A stretch of 64,000 nt of DNA from Corallium rubrum (taxonomy: Eukaryota > Cnidaria > Anthozoa > Scleralcyonacea > Coralliidae). Below, in pieces: positions 10,330 through 23,405 of the stretch. Each line of letters begins with the position of its first letter. Position 1 is the stretch's first letter. The notes beneath the pieces are model-generated. The model ran no database searches. It saw nothing but the letters and a program-made list of their open reading frames with translations, and was not told the origin of the DNA. Location: assembly GCA_964035015.1 (NCBI GenBank), contig OZ036017.1:2027481-2091480 (forward strand). The letters run 5' to 3'. The position numbers were made by a program, and so were the translations under genes.

Positions 10330-12787
10330 ATTGTTAAACAGAGGAGGTTGGACAAGTCACGCAAAGCATCATGGTCCTCACGCTAAAATCGATTCATTTG
10401 CATCTGACCGCAGACGAGGAATGAACTCGCCCTTGTGGACTAGATGCACAAAAACTGTTGAAAACTCGTCACAGTTGATCCAGAATTTATAAATCTGATG
10501 GGCAGGAAAATACGAGAACCATCCGTGACGATCACAGACAATTAATATGATCAGATTGTGCTTTATTTGGCGTATATTCATGACAATGGCGGATGGGCAT
10601 TCAAGATAGTTTTCAAGGACTACTCAATCCTTCGGATTCGACGCATTTTATGTTACAAATAATGGAACAAATCAGAAATGAATTTAGATATTTACAATGA
10701 AGGATGATTTGGTTGTGTGGTGCAACGTGTGATTCGTTACAACTGGAGAAAAGCGTGAGGTGAGATTTGAGAAATCAACATTATTTGTTGTTTAGTCGTT
10801 TATGATTTCCGTCTTCCTTCATACTTTAGCTTACTTGTATCCCAAATTTTATAAAATTGTGAAAACTAGCCTAAAATTTATTATTCAATAACTATCTTGT
10901 ATTTTTCTTTGTATTAAGATGAATTCAAAATCCAAAATCGATTTAATGAATTGCCTCCAGGCTCCAGAATCTATTGATAAACTTGGTATATAACTGGTCA
11001 AATGTTCAAATATTCCTATTTTATCAAATAAAGTGTATTTCCTGTATCCTAAATATATATGTAAATAACGAACTTGAATAAAATTAAAACGTTGCTCAAT
11101 ATTGATCTTACATTTTTGCAGTCAAGCACACCCCCCCCCCCCCCCCCCGCCAAGAAAACATCAACTTTAGAGAGGGCATCAGAAAAGTGAATGGATAATC
11201 AAACTATAAGACAGACAAAGTCCAATAAATGAACTATAAGACAGACAAAGTCCAGCCCAAGGGTGTCTGTCTTAGACAGAGTTCACTGTCTATCAGTATG
11301 TACATGCAGTAGCACTCAAAGGCAAAGGGATGAATAATATCCAGGCATTTAATTAGGCTTTGAGACACAGCATTTGAATTGTATATATGTGAGATAACAC
11401 CTCTGTTAAAATTTTATTAGTTATATCCACAATTATGCATTGTTATGATGTAATTATACAACTGATAACATGCAAACCATCAAACTACATATTTGAATGT
11501 TATTTGGCAAAAGAGAATCCACCAATTTATAATCATAAAAATCCTGTTCAGATCAGTGCTTGTGCCCAGGCAAGTTATTCCAACACTGACATCTGTACTG
11601 TATCTCTTCACTTCCTGTAAAAAATAGGAAGTGAGATGGAATTATTAACCCTTTCATGTCTTAAAACTTGACTGTACAGCCAATGCCTAACTATTGTATT
11701 CACTTCATGGGTGTACAAATCAAGGGGTGGACACAAGGGCACATGCACCCCCCCCCCCCTCCCCACACACGCACTTGGCTAAAGTCCTATAATATATATT
11801 TGTATACTAAAAAACAATATGAACAACAACAACAAATTATAACAAATTAGCAAAAAAAAAATTAATACTACAACTACAATATATTATTCACAATAACAAT
11901 GACCAACAACAATAAACTACAAATAATTATCCACACATCAATTTTAATAATCATATGCTGTCATGGAACACAATGTTAATTAATATATAAAAAAATATCT
12001 ATACATATCAGGCCTGTATACATATATAGCAGATCTTTGAGAAAATTCAGTACATTCTGTAATAATATTTACAGAATATATGTAGGCCTGATATGTATAC
12101 ATTTTTTCCAGAATGATGGTGTTTTTATACAGCGAGGTCAAGCGTTTTGGACCATAAAAACAGACAAATACCAAATTTTACTCTTTAATAATTGTCCACC
12201 ACTCATTCTACACTTACTCTAAAGAATAAAGCTCGAAATATTGAGAAACTTCCAAAATTCTTGAGAAAAAAACAAGCTTTGCCTTTAGTGGCGAAAGGCC
12301 CTCTTAAATTTATTAGGCGCCATCTTAGCAAATGCCGAAATACCATGGTCGGTTCAAAGGCGAATATCTCAAAAACGGTTGAGAGGTCACCGGGGGTCGT
12401 CTGGATAGAATCCAAGATTAGACATTTGTTCAACTTATTACGCAAAAATTAGAGAATTCGAACCGTTGGAATTCGAGATTTTTTGCTTTGAAGATTGTTG
12501 ACAAACCGGAAGTCGGGTCTTCGCTTAGGGCGACACGACCTACATAAACCATCAAAATAAAGTAGAAAAATACATTTACCTTGCAAAATCCTGCAGATAT
12601 GGATAGTCCAACAATATATCAAACGATATCGCTGCTTTTTTAAAGAAAAAAATGAATGACAATAGCGTAATATTAGGCATTCTAAGTCCAATGCAAAATT
12701 TTCAGCCGATCAAACGATGAGAAAATAAGCCATTTCATTGGTCGAGATATTCACGTGGTACTTGTCCAACCACCTCTGATTGTTAAA
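10330..12787. mobile_element. 2.4-kb DNA transposon, probably non-autonomous
   Basis: The element spans 10339-12778. Its inverted ends are cagaggaggttggacaagt and acttgtccaaccacctctg (18 of 19 match). Identical 9-bp flanks attgttaaa lie at 10330-10338 and 12779-12787. A 9-bp duplication suggests a MULE, while the CAG start also fits hAT with 8 bp. Inside are a C-run near 11130, a tandem duplicate of aactataagacagacaaagtcc (about 11202-11255) and overlapping open frames on both strands at 12192-12691. The minus frame 12691-12203 carries one in-frame stop and no recognisable domain. No transposase identified. Confidence 0.75.
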
Positions 12788-12919
12788 TTTTGCGGATGTT
12801 TGTTTGTCGGCATTACGTCATCCATATATGAGCTGATGTGACTCAGTGCGCATGTTCCGCTACCGGTTCAGCTTCTTGCCTTCTTCCTTCGACAGAAAAT
12901 TCATGATGAGAACAAATAC

Positions 12920-13249
12920 ATGTCTTTACTTTCTCGTGGAAGTATTCATCATGGTCATGAAGGTTTCAGTGGCCAGTCTCGAGGAAAGCAGTGCACTTTC
13001 ATGAGTTTATCAGCGCTGTTAACAGCACAAACTATCGGGTGGAACTCGACAACCATGATCTCATTCCTCATGAGAGATTTCTGTCGCTGAACAACTTACC
13101 AACTTGTTTGTTGCCGTTGGTTAGAAGACAAGTCAACGAACTCGTCTATTGAGACATGTCTATCAGAAGTTGTCAACACCACGTCGGCGATGGATTTTCT
13201 AAATTGGCAAATGGCAATGCCACGAGTTTATCTTGTCGAGGTAAGATAT
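12920..13249 (+). pseudogene. Fragment resembling the cysteine box of viral-tegument-type deubiquitinases
   Basis: A frame from ATG 12920 to TGA 13088-13090 encodes 56 residues. Residues 6-22 read RGSIHHGHEGFSGQSRG and are followed by KQC and an Ala/Ser/Leu-rich helix (SLSALLTAQ). The arrangement Gly-Ser-x-His-x-Gly...Ser-Arg-Gly-Lys-Gln-Cys is what I know from the catalytic Cys box of herpesvirus-tegument-type DUBs and their relatives in animal transposons. The same frame reopens past the TGA (TTYQLVCCRWLEDK...) up to a donor-like site (GAG|GTAAGA) at 13249. This suggests either a broken gene or an exon whose frame I misread. A second frame is also open here (residues VNSTNYRVELDNHD). Assignment is from remembered motif, not a search. 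Confidence 0.35.
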
Positions 13250-14042
<793 letters not shown>

Positions 14043-14055
14043 GTTTACACTTTTA

Positions 14056-14456
14056 CTTATATATAAATAATGAGTAAGAAAGTAACACATTATTTATAAA
14101 TAATCACATTTCTGAACCTAATTATTTATAAATAATTGCTTCTACTACTTCAATTATATATAAATCATAACCTAAGAATCTTTAATTATTTATAAATAAT
14201 CACATTTCTGAACTTAATTATTTATAAATAATTGCGTCTACTACTTCAATTATATATAAATCATAAACTAAGAATCTTTAATTATTTATAAATAATCAAA
14301 TTTCCGAACTTAATTATTTATAAATAATTGTTCGACTACTTCAATTATATATAAATCATAAACTAAAAATCTTAATTATTTATAAATAATGAACTTCGTT
14401 CAAAGCCATTATTTATAAATAAATATTACTCTTCGATAATTTATTTGTAAATAATG
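14056..14456. repeat. Array of the AT palindrome attatttataaataat
   Basis: About nine copies of the 16-bp perfect palindrome (some degenerate) occur within 400 bp, at about 14088, 14122, 14187, 14218, 14280, 14314, 14374 and 14409, with a relaxed form near 14438. They sit in a larger unit of about 95 bp that alternates spacers (cacatttctgaactta; tgcgtctactacttca; atatataaatcataaactaa). Confidence 0.9.
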
Positions 14457-16789
14457 AAAAATATGACAAATATTTTGCTAAATAATAAATTTACACATGG
14501 CGCCCCATATGCTTCAGGATACTTCTGTCACCAATTAATTATCCTTATCCGAAACCCGCTGACATTTTCTAATATTAGCAATTTGAAGCCGCACCTGGGC
14601 GAATTTCAGAAAAAAAGACGTTTTGTGCTTGAAAGAGTGGACTGTGAGTATAGTTGGCTTACGAGTTTTAGTCACAAAACCTTTTCAGACTTACAAGCCG
14701 AACTATAATATTCAGTCTGTCAAAACGTTTTCAATTGACAGAAATTCTAGCTTCTTCCGAAATTAGAACCACCTGGGCGTCAATGTCATTGTAAACTTGG
14801 AGTGACAAACTGACAATATATGTCAATTAGAGGTAGTTTCACTCCTTAGAGGCTAGATCGGGAAGAAACTGAACGTTTGCGAGACTATATGCTTGGTAAA
14901 AAACGTTGCTATAGTATATAATCATGTAAAGCTAAAGAAAGCTAACACAATTCCGCCCATCGTCGAAGAAGAATTAGGCTTCATTCGATCGTTTATAATT
15001 AATTTTCCCTACCGTTGTCATTGAAGTGTTTTCTTACTTTATTAAAGTTGTCAAAGTTCAGTCGGAAAAAAATAACAAAAAGTTCAGTCGGAGTTCAGAA
15101 GCAAACCATGCCCAGTCGATATTTGTTTAACCTGACGAAAAATCTGACGATTCATCATGGATTATAGTTAGCGCGGAACTCGGCGCGAGTCAGCGAACGC
15201 CATGTCACTGCCGAACGACTGCATCGCCATTGTTTTTATGAGTCGGTTCGCACTGGCGTTCACGTATATCCGATCTCTACAATCTACAGCGTTATCTTAC
15301 TGTGTATAAAAGTCAGTTTACACCTATTATGGTTATCCGAAATTGCGTCATCTTCGCTTGCTTGAGAATACACTTACAATCCTACTCACGGTAACCCACC
15401 CATATAAAGTATAAAGTGATTGGTTATTTCCCCCATTGGAAAATATTTGTGACCCTCCCCGTATCACTTGCTTCACCCCATGTTAACAGCGAGTCAGAAA
15501 TTAATTCTCGACCAGCTTAAAAAGTAGGATTAAAAAATGAACATCTCGACACGTTTTTTTTTCTCGACCATTTTTGGCCGAAACGACGCGCCATAAGTTT
15601 GACTTTTTTTTCTTTTTTTTTTTCCCCAGCTGTATTGGGTCCAATAACATAACAAACAATCTAAATACGGAAATTAATACTTATCAAAAAGCAAGTTAAT
15701 TACTAACAAAATAACAATAAATTATTACTATAGATATTAAGAACATTAAGCGGCCCAAAAGGGAAGGTGCGAACGGGCTCATACGACCCATGCGAGGCAC
15801 CTCCCTACTAAATAAGTAAATAAAAGTAAATTTATGTAAGTGATTATATCTTATGCCCTGTGGCAGGAACAATTGCGTACAAGAGTCCATGTACATGGCT
15901 TCTCAATGTCGAAAGTTGATTTGACCAAGGTTAAAAATGTCTTTTTCAAAAACTTCTTGAATGCTGAAGGATTGGGAAAACTGCTAGGTAGAGCTACTTT
16001 ACAAGTGAAGTTCCAGAGTTTAGTAATACGATTAAAATATGAGGCCTGAAAGGTACTGGTTTGATGAAAGGTACTGATTGATGCAAATGCCCCGCCCATG
16101 GGAATTGAAAGAAGCAAATGTTTATATTGTCAGACGTGCTGAAGCAGCCGTGACCAACCATATTATTAAACATAAACATATATTTATAAAATAAAGGTTA
16201 AAAACTACTTTCAAACGTCTCAACTAAGTTGTCCAAGCCTTTTTTCCTGAAGCCAGGAAGCCACAAACAGCACATCATTCCCCTCAAACTCCTGTAAATC
16301 CGCCATGATTGATTGCAATCACATGTGCATGGCGTATTTTATAATATATGGTTAAAGAACGGTAACATGCGACATTTTTGGCGCTTGTGAGCCAGTGGTA
16401 TTTTTATGGAAAAAATTTGCCGAAACATATCGTATTTTTATATAAAAAAGCTAGAGAAGTGGATGAGCATGTATTAGTGTGAAATGTGTGGTGTGCTTTT
16501 ATAAAAGATAGAATTTTTGTAATTGAGTATAGATTTACAGTACTTACTTTTGCCGGGTTACTTTTCAAGAAAATAACAGGCAAGTATATTATTTAGGTAC
16601 TTAAACAAATTCCCCATCCCAGGGGACGACCTGCAGAGGCAAATGCCCAACCCTGGGAACAGGTGAATCATCAAATGCCCGTCAAATGCGGGGGGGGGGG
16701 GGGGGGTCATGGTCATGCTTGGAATTGATTGAGACATTATAAACTGAGATTTTTCTAATTTGTTTTTAAGCTCTTGTAAGCGACCACCC
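14457..16789. other. Gene-poor stretch
   Basis: No supported gene. It contains short open frames of no recognisable content, a T-rich tract at 15606-15626, a region of dyad-like words around 15180-15260, and a G-run at 16690-16707. The open frame at 14454-14708 has no recognisable motif. Confidence 0.4.
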
Positions 16790-17306
16790 TTGAAAGCCCC
16801 TTTGCAATCAGTCAACACTGCGCTAAAAAGCAATTTGATAACTTTTAATACAGTAATGTGATTATAAAATGCATAACAATATATAAAGTATTGCTGTTTC
16901 CGGCTGGTTGCCAGAATAGAAACGCATTTCTGGTCCAATCTCTCGTAAGCGACCAACTTCAGCCATTTCAGTGTGTGGTGGCATACGAGAAGGAATTGTC
17001 GTAAGCGACCAGTTCTAGTTGCGACCACTTTTTATGGTTCCCGAGGGTGGTCACTTACGAGAGTTTCAACTGTATAAGCCTGAAGGGCTGTAGTTTGCAA
17101 TAGCGCAAGGGTTTAGCTCTCTTGATAAACTGAAACTGACATTTTCGTAGCTGTAAGTGGTCGATATGGCACTAATGAAGCGCAAGCAACATACATAGCA
17201 ATCCTTCGTACATATAAAACTGTCTCCTCCTGATAAGCCTTCATACAACATATTCCAGCTTCTCTTTCTCTTTTTGAACCAGGAATAACGTATAATACAC
17301 TTGAAA
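16790..17306 (+). repeat. Upstream flank of Ly6 copy 1, duplicated at 22690-23405
   Basis: Near-identical to 22690-23405 over several hundred bases: cctttgcaatcagtcaaca, then tctcgtaagcgaccaactt, then agcaatccttcgtacatat, then gaaccaggaataacgtata. In this copy it runs directly into the signal-peptide exon of the Ly6 gene. It therefore probably holds that gene's promoter and 5' UTR. Confidence 0.8.
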
Positions 17307-17891
<585 letters not shown>

Positions 17892-18118
17892 CTGAACATC
17901 TCAAGTCAAGTTTGGTGTCCTGGTGTTTGGCGTTGTTACCGATGTTGGACTTTGTCTTGAATTATTCACTGATTGAACTTTTTGATTAACCTTTACTTCC
18001 CCAGCGTGACTCTACGGCGCTGTTTAATGTAATCTTCTATACTTAATGATCCGTTTCATCTCAATAAATGTTTTCATTTTGCAAACTTACAGTATAAACT
18101 TGCAAACTTACTTGTATT

Positions 18119-18670
18119 TACATTGCATCTACATTCCATTGCATTGCATTTACATTGCATTGCATTGCATTGCATTGCATTGCATTGCATTGCATTGCAT
18201 TGCATTGCATTGCATTGCATTGCATTGCATTGCATTGCATTGCATTGCATTGCATTGCATTGTATTGTATTGTATTGTATTACATTGTATTTACATTGCA
18301 TTTACATTGCATTGCATTGCATTATACATTACATTACATTACCTTACCTCACAATACATTGTATTATATTACATTATATTACCTTACCTTACATTGCATT
18401 GCATTGTATTACATTGCATTGTATTACATTGTATTACTTTACATTGCATTACCTTACTTACGTGTACATTGCATTGCATTGAATAATATTACATTGCATT
18501 ACATTGCATTACATTGCATTACATTGCATTACATTGCATTACCTTACCTTACATTACCTTACCTTACCTTACCTTACCTTACCTTACCTTACCTTACCTT
18601 ACCTTACCTTACCTTACCTTACCTTACCTTACCTTACCTTACCTTACCTTACCTTACCTTACCTTACATT
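18119..18670. repeat. CATTG then CCTTA pentanucleotide array
   Basis: A pure CATTG array (about 18150-18260) grades through mixed TATTG/CATTA units into a pure CCTTA array (about 18541-18665). It lies just downstream of the Ly6 polyadenylation signal, as does a shorter array after copy 2. Confidence 0.95.
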
Positions 18671-20550
18671 GTATTGCATGTGGGAATAAATAAAATGAAC
18701 AATATTTAAGGGCAAACGACTAAAAAGCGCGCACTATTTACATACTTTATTCAGTAACCCTTATCCGGCAGGTTACCAGGAAGCCTTCACTTGACGAGCA
18801 AACTGATCGACTGGTCGGTTACACAGAGTAAAATAAGTTGAAAATATCTCTTTTAAATGCAGTATTTCAAGACGCATTCATATATACTTATACGAACAAG
18901 TTCAGTTCCAATAATTGCGAAAAAGCAGCGGCTTTAGCAATCAGTTTTTGAACAAAATTCCTAGTCAACAAAAAAATGTGCCTCGCCAAATTTGTCAAGT
19001 GCAGGGGCGCCGGAGCCACGGGGGCAGCGGGGGCAGCTGCCCCCCTTGCCCTCACGGTGCGGGGGCAGCACGGGGGCAACAATTGCCCTTTTCCGTACGA
19101 GGAATGTTTTCTACAGAAAGTACCATTCGTATTATTGTATTAGATTACTGTTGTATTAACATGGAAAATGTCTTACAAGCTAGTTTATCGCTTCAGACCG
19201 CGGGGAGGCAGCAAACTAATTTTGCCTTGGCCGGTTACTTCTGTCTTAATTCTGCTCATGCAGGCCTTTTTAACTTGGTGGGTGTTTTGTGATTCCGTTA
19301 AAGATGTCATGTTTTACCTTGGCTGACATTTGATTAACATCGTTAACCGGTCATCAGAAGGTTGCAGGTTCAAACCCTGTCTGGGGCTCAAATCTTTTTT
19401 TGAGTAATTGAGCTTGACGAACGTCCACCGAACGTCTGTTACATGCATGTTATGTATAATACAACTTATGATGTCATGTTTTCTTAAATGTAAATAGGAA
19501 TGTAGCATCAATATGTACAATTCAGTCGTTGAATTTACTTTTTCAATACATTGCAATTTATTATATAATGGCTTTTGGTTATTTTATGCTACATGCAAAA
19601 ATTAATGTTGAGAAATAGTGCCCTTTTTATATGGCTGCCCCCGCCGCCTTAACTAGCTTCCGGCGCCCCTGGTCAAGTGCCAAGCAAAAGGCAAAACGAA
19701 CAGAACGCCTTTAAGATCGAAGTCCAGCTCAGTTGTCGAAGGTCAAAGAACGCATAATCCCCAAACGGAAGATAATAAGATCCCGCCTGGTATTCGATAA
19801 CGAGGACAATCTATTTGAAAAGGAAACAAGCCGCATTGTCCGTCAAATCGAAGTCCAACAACCGGTACCGTAGGGAAAAGAGTTAACGTACTCATTACCA
19901 AGAAAGACAGTGCTTTATCTGTAACACCAAGAGGTAAATAACTTGCTGGGCTTACTGAGTGTTTGATTCGGGGGCGACTGATGGAAGCAAGCTACGTGCA
20001 TGTGTGAATTAATATTATAGAAAAACACGATCATCTACTGAATGCCCTAAAAGAGTGTCTACCTCTGAAGCTGGTAAGCAGGGAATTTATGGCTTATTGT
20101 AACTGGGATAGCACATCGCTGAAATGTAGTAGCGCTGAGGAAGTAAAATCTTCACCAACGATTTAGTCGTCTATGAAGCTCGCAAGTTCTGTCGTTTGTG
20201 GTATGCATGCGTTACTGGCGCGTGTAATGCTCATTTATCCAAGAGGCAAACTTTGTGACGCGAGTCATGCGACAAATGAAATTGCTCCAAAATATCGTTA
20301 CCACTTAATAGATTTAACACACTTTCCTTTTGCTCGCGTTTCAATATTGAAAGTAAACATTGGGAAATTATCTCACAGACACATTCAAACAAAGAGTCTT
20401 CAAACTTGGCATCTTGTCTACTTCCAAATTTCACACGCGTCATCAATCGAATTTTAGGTGTTAATGAAATAAAGTTTCAACCAACGAGAGTTGTGCGTTG
20501 AATGAACAACGCGGTTACGCGGTCGAATTTACGAATAGAATGTCCACAGC
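18671..20550. repeat. 3' flank of Ly6 copy 1, duplicated at 28510-29190, with an extra 1.1-kb block
   Basis: Sequence at 18690-18835 and 19920-20540 matches 28515-28675 and 28680-29180 (for example aggcaaacgactaaaaag... , caccaagaggtaaataact, ggcgcgtgtaatgctcat). The block from about 18836 to 19920 is absent from the other copy. It contains an hAT element (19002-19671) inside older non-repeat sequence. The frame around 19740-19870 (VKERIIPKRKIIRSR, DNEDNLFEKETSR) looks like a coding remnant but is not recognised. Confidence 0.75.
18994..19679. mobile_element. hAT MITE, 670 bp, exact 8-bp duplication
   Basis: The element at 19002-19671 has ends caggggcgccgga and tccggcgcccctg, a perfect 13-bp inverted repeat. 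The flanks gtcaagtg at 18994-19001 and 19672-19679 are identical. Inside, ggttgcaggttcaaaccctg at about 19361-19380 looks like a tRNA B-box/T-arm, so a tRNA-derived sequence may have been captured. Confidence 0.9.
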
Positions 20551-21789
20551 CCCTTTTCCCCTCCCGCGCTTGCCCCCCCCCCCCCCCCCAACCCCAAGCG
20601 CCGCTACGCAGGCTACCCCTTCCCCTAAGAGGGGCTGTAGTACAGTCTAACGGTTAGGTTAACTAGAGTATATTGGCAACCTCAATTAAGTTTCGCGCTT
20701 CTATTTCAGCATACCGTCCCATCTAGAATTCAAGATTGTCCTGAAGGTTGGCTATTCACCTTCCTGAAGTTGCGGACCGAAAAAGCCCCAGACAATCGTG
20801 GTCAATCCTGCTTAGTTGACCAATATTCAGTAATATTCAATCAGGTTCAATCGTTGGCGCAGCTATAAGGAACAAACAAACAAACGAACAATCGTTATAT
20901 AAACATATATTCATAGTTCTAGACACTGTACCTAAAACCGGTTTGACACGTTTTTACCTATTCAAGTTGTGACGGAAGTTGATATTCTCAAGCGATTCGA
21001 CCAGAGCTCCTCCGTTTCCGGTTTGATGTCCGACAAATGTATAGCGTCCGTAGCTCACAAAAAAACTGGACATAGATTGCGTAGAAATCGTCTGCGAAAG
21101 ACTACATGCTGATCGCCGATGTTAGGTTAACGTTTTGGATTTGTTACAGTTTAGTGTTAATATTTAGATGTAAGATTTTCCACATGCTCTAATCTGGTCC
21201 CGGATATCACGTGTCATTTGTTGGCCAATTGACTTGCAGCTTGCCACGCGTCAAAAGTATATAGAAAGCTGCGGAATAGCGAGTTTTCAATTTCCAGGAG
21301 CGGGTAAAGAAAGGAGCAGCTTGGAAGCAAGATTCTGTAAGTTTTTTTTACTGTAAGTAACTACATATAATATTAAATGTTTTCTTACAAGTCATAATTG
21401 CCTATACACAAAACCAACGGGGGTCATTAGCTCGACTTTAAATGCTTTAGACGTGCCTTATATGATCGGAGCGATCTTTTATCTCGACAATGTGCCAAAG
21501 CATGAACGCCTAAATCATAAACGGCGAGTTGATCCTTTCACAGGCATTTTGAACAAGCCGCGGTTTATGTAGAGACACGAATAATAGTCTTTGTATACCT
21601 TTTATATGAGTATTTAAGGCACCTCTTGTGTACGTCACGTCTTATATGAACTCTAAACGGCCCCAGTGGCAATGTCTCCTTGTTCATAATGCTACAGGTT
21701 GGCACTGCTTGGCTTTCTGCTATTGTAAACATGTGTTCGAATGTTGAAGTGGCGAACACATGAAGATATTTCCATTATCACTTTATAGT
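20551..21789. other. Unannotated stretch with a possible promoter
   Basis: A C-run at 20574-20589. The end of a fold-back element (ggggctgtagtacagtcta, about 20634-20652) is shared with 24837-24938. A TATA-like word (tatataga, about 21258) stands 79 bp before a donor-like site (tct|gtaagt, 21337). No coding exon recognised. Confidence 0.3.
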
Positions 21790-22046
21790 CATATATGCAT
21801 GGGTTGTCTACCGTAAATATACTGTAGTTCTACGCCATGCAGACGCGTGCCCGGAATGATTTCAAAAACCATCTTTGATTTTAGCAAAGTATACCCACAA
21901 ATGTAAAAGACGGTTATAAGAGCTAAAACGAATGGTATACACGGCGTCATTGCGAGCAATAACAGAATTGCGCTTCTTGTATACGTGTTTCGAGAAGCAC
22001 GTAGCCAGCTGTGCAGACTCATATTACATAATAACGATATACATAC

Positions 22047-22052
<6 letters not shown>

Positions 22053-22115
<63 letters not shown>
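22053..22115. repeat. (TA)n microsatellite
   Basis: About 60 bp of TA repeats at the 3' side of the Penelope-like remnant. Confidence 0.9.
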
Positions 22116-22116
<1 letters not shown>

Positions 22117-22301
22117 CACAGAAGACAAACTTGAGTTACTTCATTTAAACTTTTATTCACTACAAATTTTACCACACTCATCAGGTGAATGTCGCGTTTG
22201 CCGTTTGATGTTATGCCTAGGACACTTGAGATATTCTATATACATGTTTGACGTCATTAAGATGGTTTACGGGTTTAGTATTACAGTGATGTTTATTGAT
22301 T

Positions 22302-22690
22302 TCAAAGCAGGAATTTTTTCCTGTGTTTACAGGATGATAATAGCTCGTTTCTAGAGTTCAGTGAGCTGAGTTTTGGATAATAAATAATAATACATTTTTC
22401 ATGTAAGCATAGGTTGCATCGCTTAGTTTTGTTAGAGTAACTCTTACATTTTTTGATGGCTTTCCACTTAATCGGATAGTTCACATTGGATTCTTTTAAA
22501 TGCCGGACATATTTACTGAGCGCGGTAGCATGTTTATGTTGAGCGTTTCTAAATCAATTAGTATGGTGGTTATATCTCGTTTTGAACTCGCCCTCCGTAT
22601 GTCCGACATAGGTCTTTTCTTCTGAAAAAACCTGAGCTTTTTCTTTGTTTTTAAGCTCAGTGTCAAGGAAACAATCAGAAGTTAAACCAC
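22302..22690 (-). pseudogene. Penelope-like retroelement, GIY-YIG C-terminal remnant
   Basis: One minus-strand frame, broken by a single TGA, reads KTYVGHTEGEFKTRYNHHT, then after the stop FRNAQHKHATALSKYVRHLK, then PIKW, KRCNLCLHEK, LSSLNSRNELLSSCKHRKKF. The order Tyr-Val-Gly...Arg-Tyr-Asn-x-His, Leu-Ser-Lys-Tyr, Cys-x-Leu-Cys-x-x-Glu-Lys and Asn-x-Arg-x-Glu-Leu is the C-terminal endonuclease part of retroelement proteins of the Penelope-like group. These cut target DNA during insertion. Downstream (about 22180-22165) a CTGATGAGTGTGG stretch resembles the 5' core of the hammerhead ribozyme found in this group, without its GAAA partner. The reverse transcriptase is missing, so this is a 5'-truncated dead copy. 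Confidence 0.75.
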
Positions 22691-23405
22691 CCCCTTTGCA
22701 ATCAGTCAACACTGCGATAAAAGGCAATTTGATAACTTTTAATACAGTAATGTGATTATAAAATGCATAACAATAAAGTATTGATGTTTTCGGCTGGTTG
22801 TCAGAATAGAAACGCAGTGTTTTTCTGTTCCAATCTCTCGTAACTGTAAGCGACCAACTTCAGCCATTTCAGTGTGTGCATGGTCGTATACGAAAAGGAA
22901 TTCGCGTAAAGGCAGTTTTCCACTAGGCGAAAAATGTCGCGCGAAGCGACATTTTCTTTTGTCTCGCAAGCTCTCGAGTGGAACTAATTGGCCAAGACAA
23001 AAGAAAAATGTAGAGTCGGTCGACAAATTTCGCCTAGTGGAAAACAGCCTTAAGCGACCAGTTCTAGTTGCGACCACTTTTTACAGCTCCCGAGGCTGAA
23101 GTTGGTCGCTTATACGAGAGCTTCAACTGTATAAGCTTGATGAAGGGTTGTAGTTTGCAATATAGCGCAAGGATTTAGCTCTCTTCAGTCTTGATAAATG
23201 AAACTGACATTTTCATAGCTGTATTAAAGTGGTCGATATCACGTCATGATAGTCGTCCACTGACTGGGCCGTTTTACAAAATGAAGCGGAAGCAACATAC
23301 ACAGCAATCCTTCGTACATATGAAACTGTCTTCTCCTGTGAAGCCTTCATACAACATATTCCAGCTTCTCCTTTTTTTGAACCAGGAATAACGTATAAAT
23401 AATAC
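22690..23405 (+). repeat. Duplicated Ly6 upstream flank without its gene
   Basis: Copy of 16790-17296 that ends at the point where copy 1 enters its signal-peptide exon. It contains one extra element, the MITE at 22913-23053. The matching exon (25847) now lies 2.4 kb further on, so later DNA appears to have been inserted at 23405-25840. Confidence 0.75.
22913..23053. mobile_element. Short palindromic MITE, 'ttttccactag' family (copy 1)
   Basis: Ends aggcagttttccactaggcg and cgcctagtggaaaacagcct are inverted repeats. Inner words aaaatgtcgc and cttttgtct recur in opposite orientation. Relatives are at 37760-37855 (truncated) and 41643-41794. Confidence 0.8.

Noticed and set aside
12192-12452. 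86-codon plus-strand frame (rich in Lys/Arg)
   Set aside because: Overlaps an equally open minus-strand frame inside a transposon; neither has a recognised domain.
18046-18709. LHCIALHCI and PYLTL repeat frames
   Set aside because: Translations of pentanucleotide arrays downstream of the Ly6 gene.
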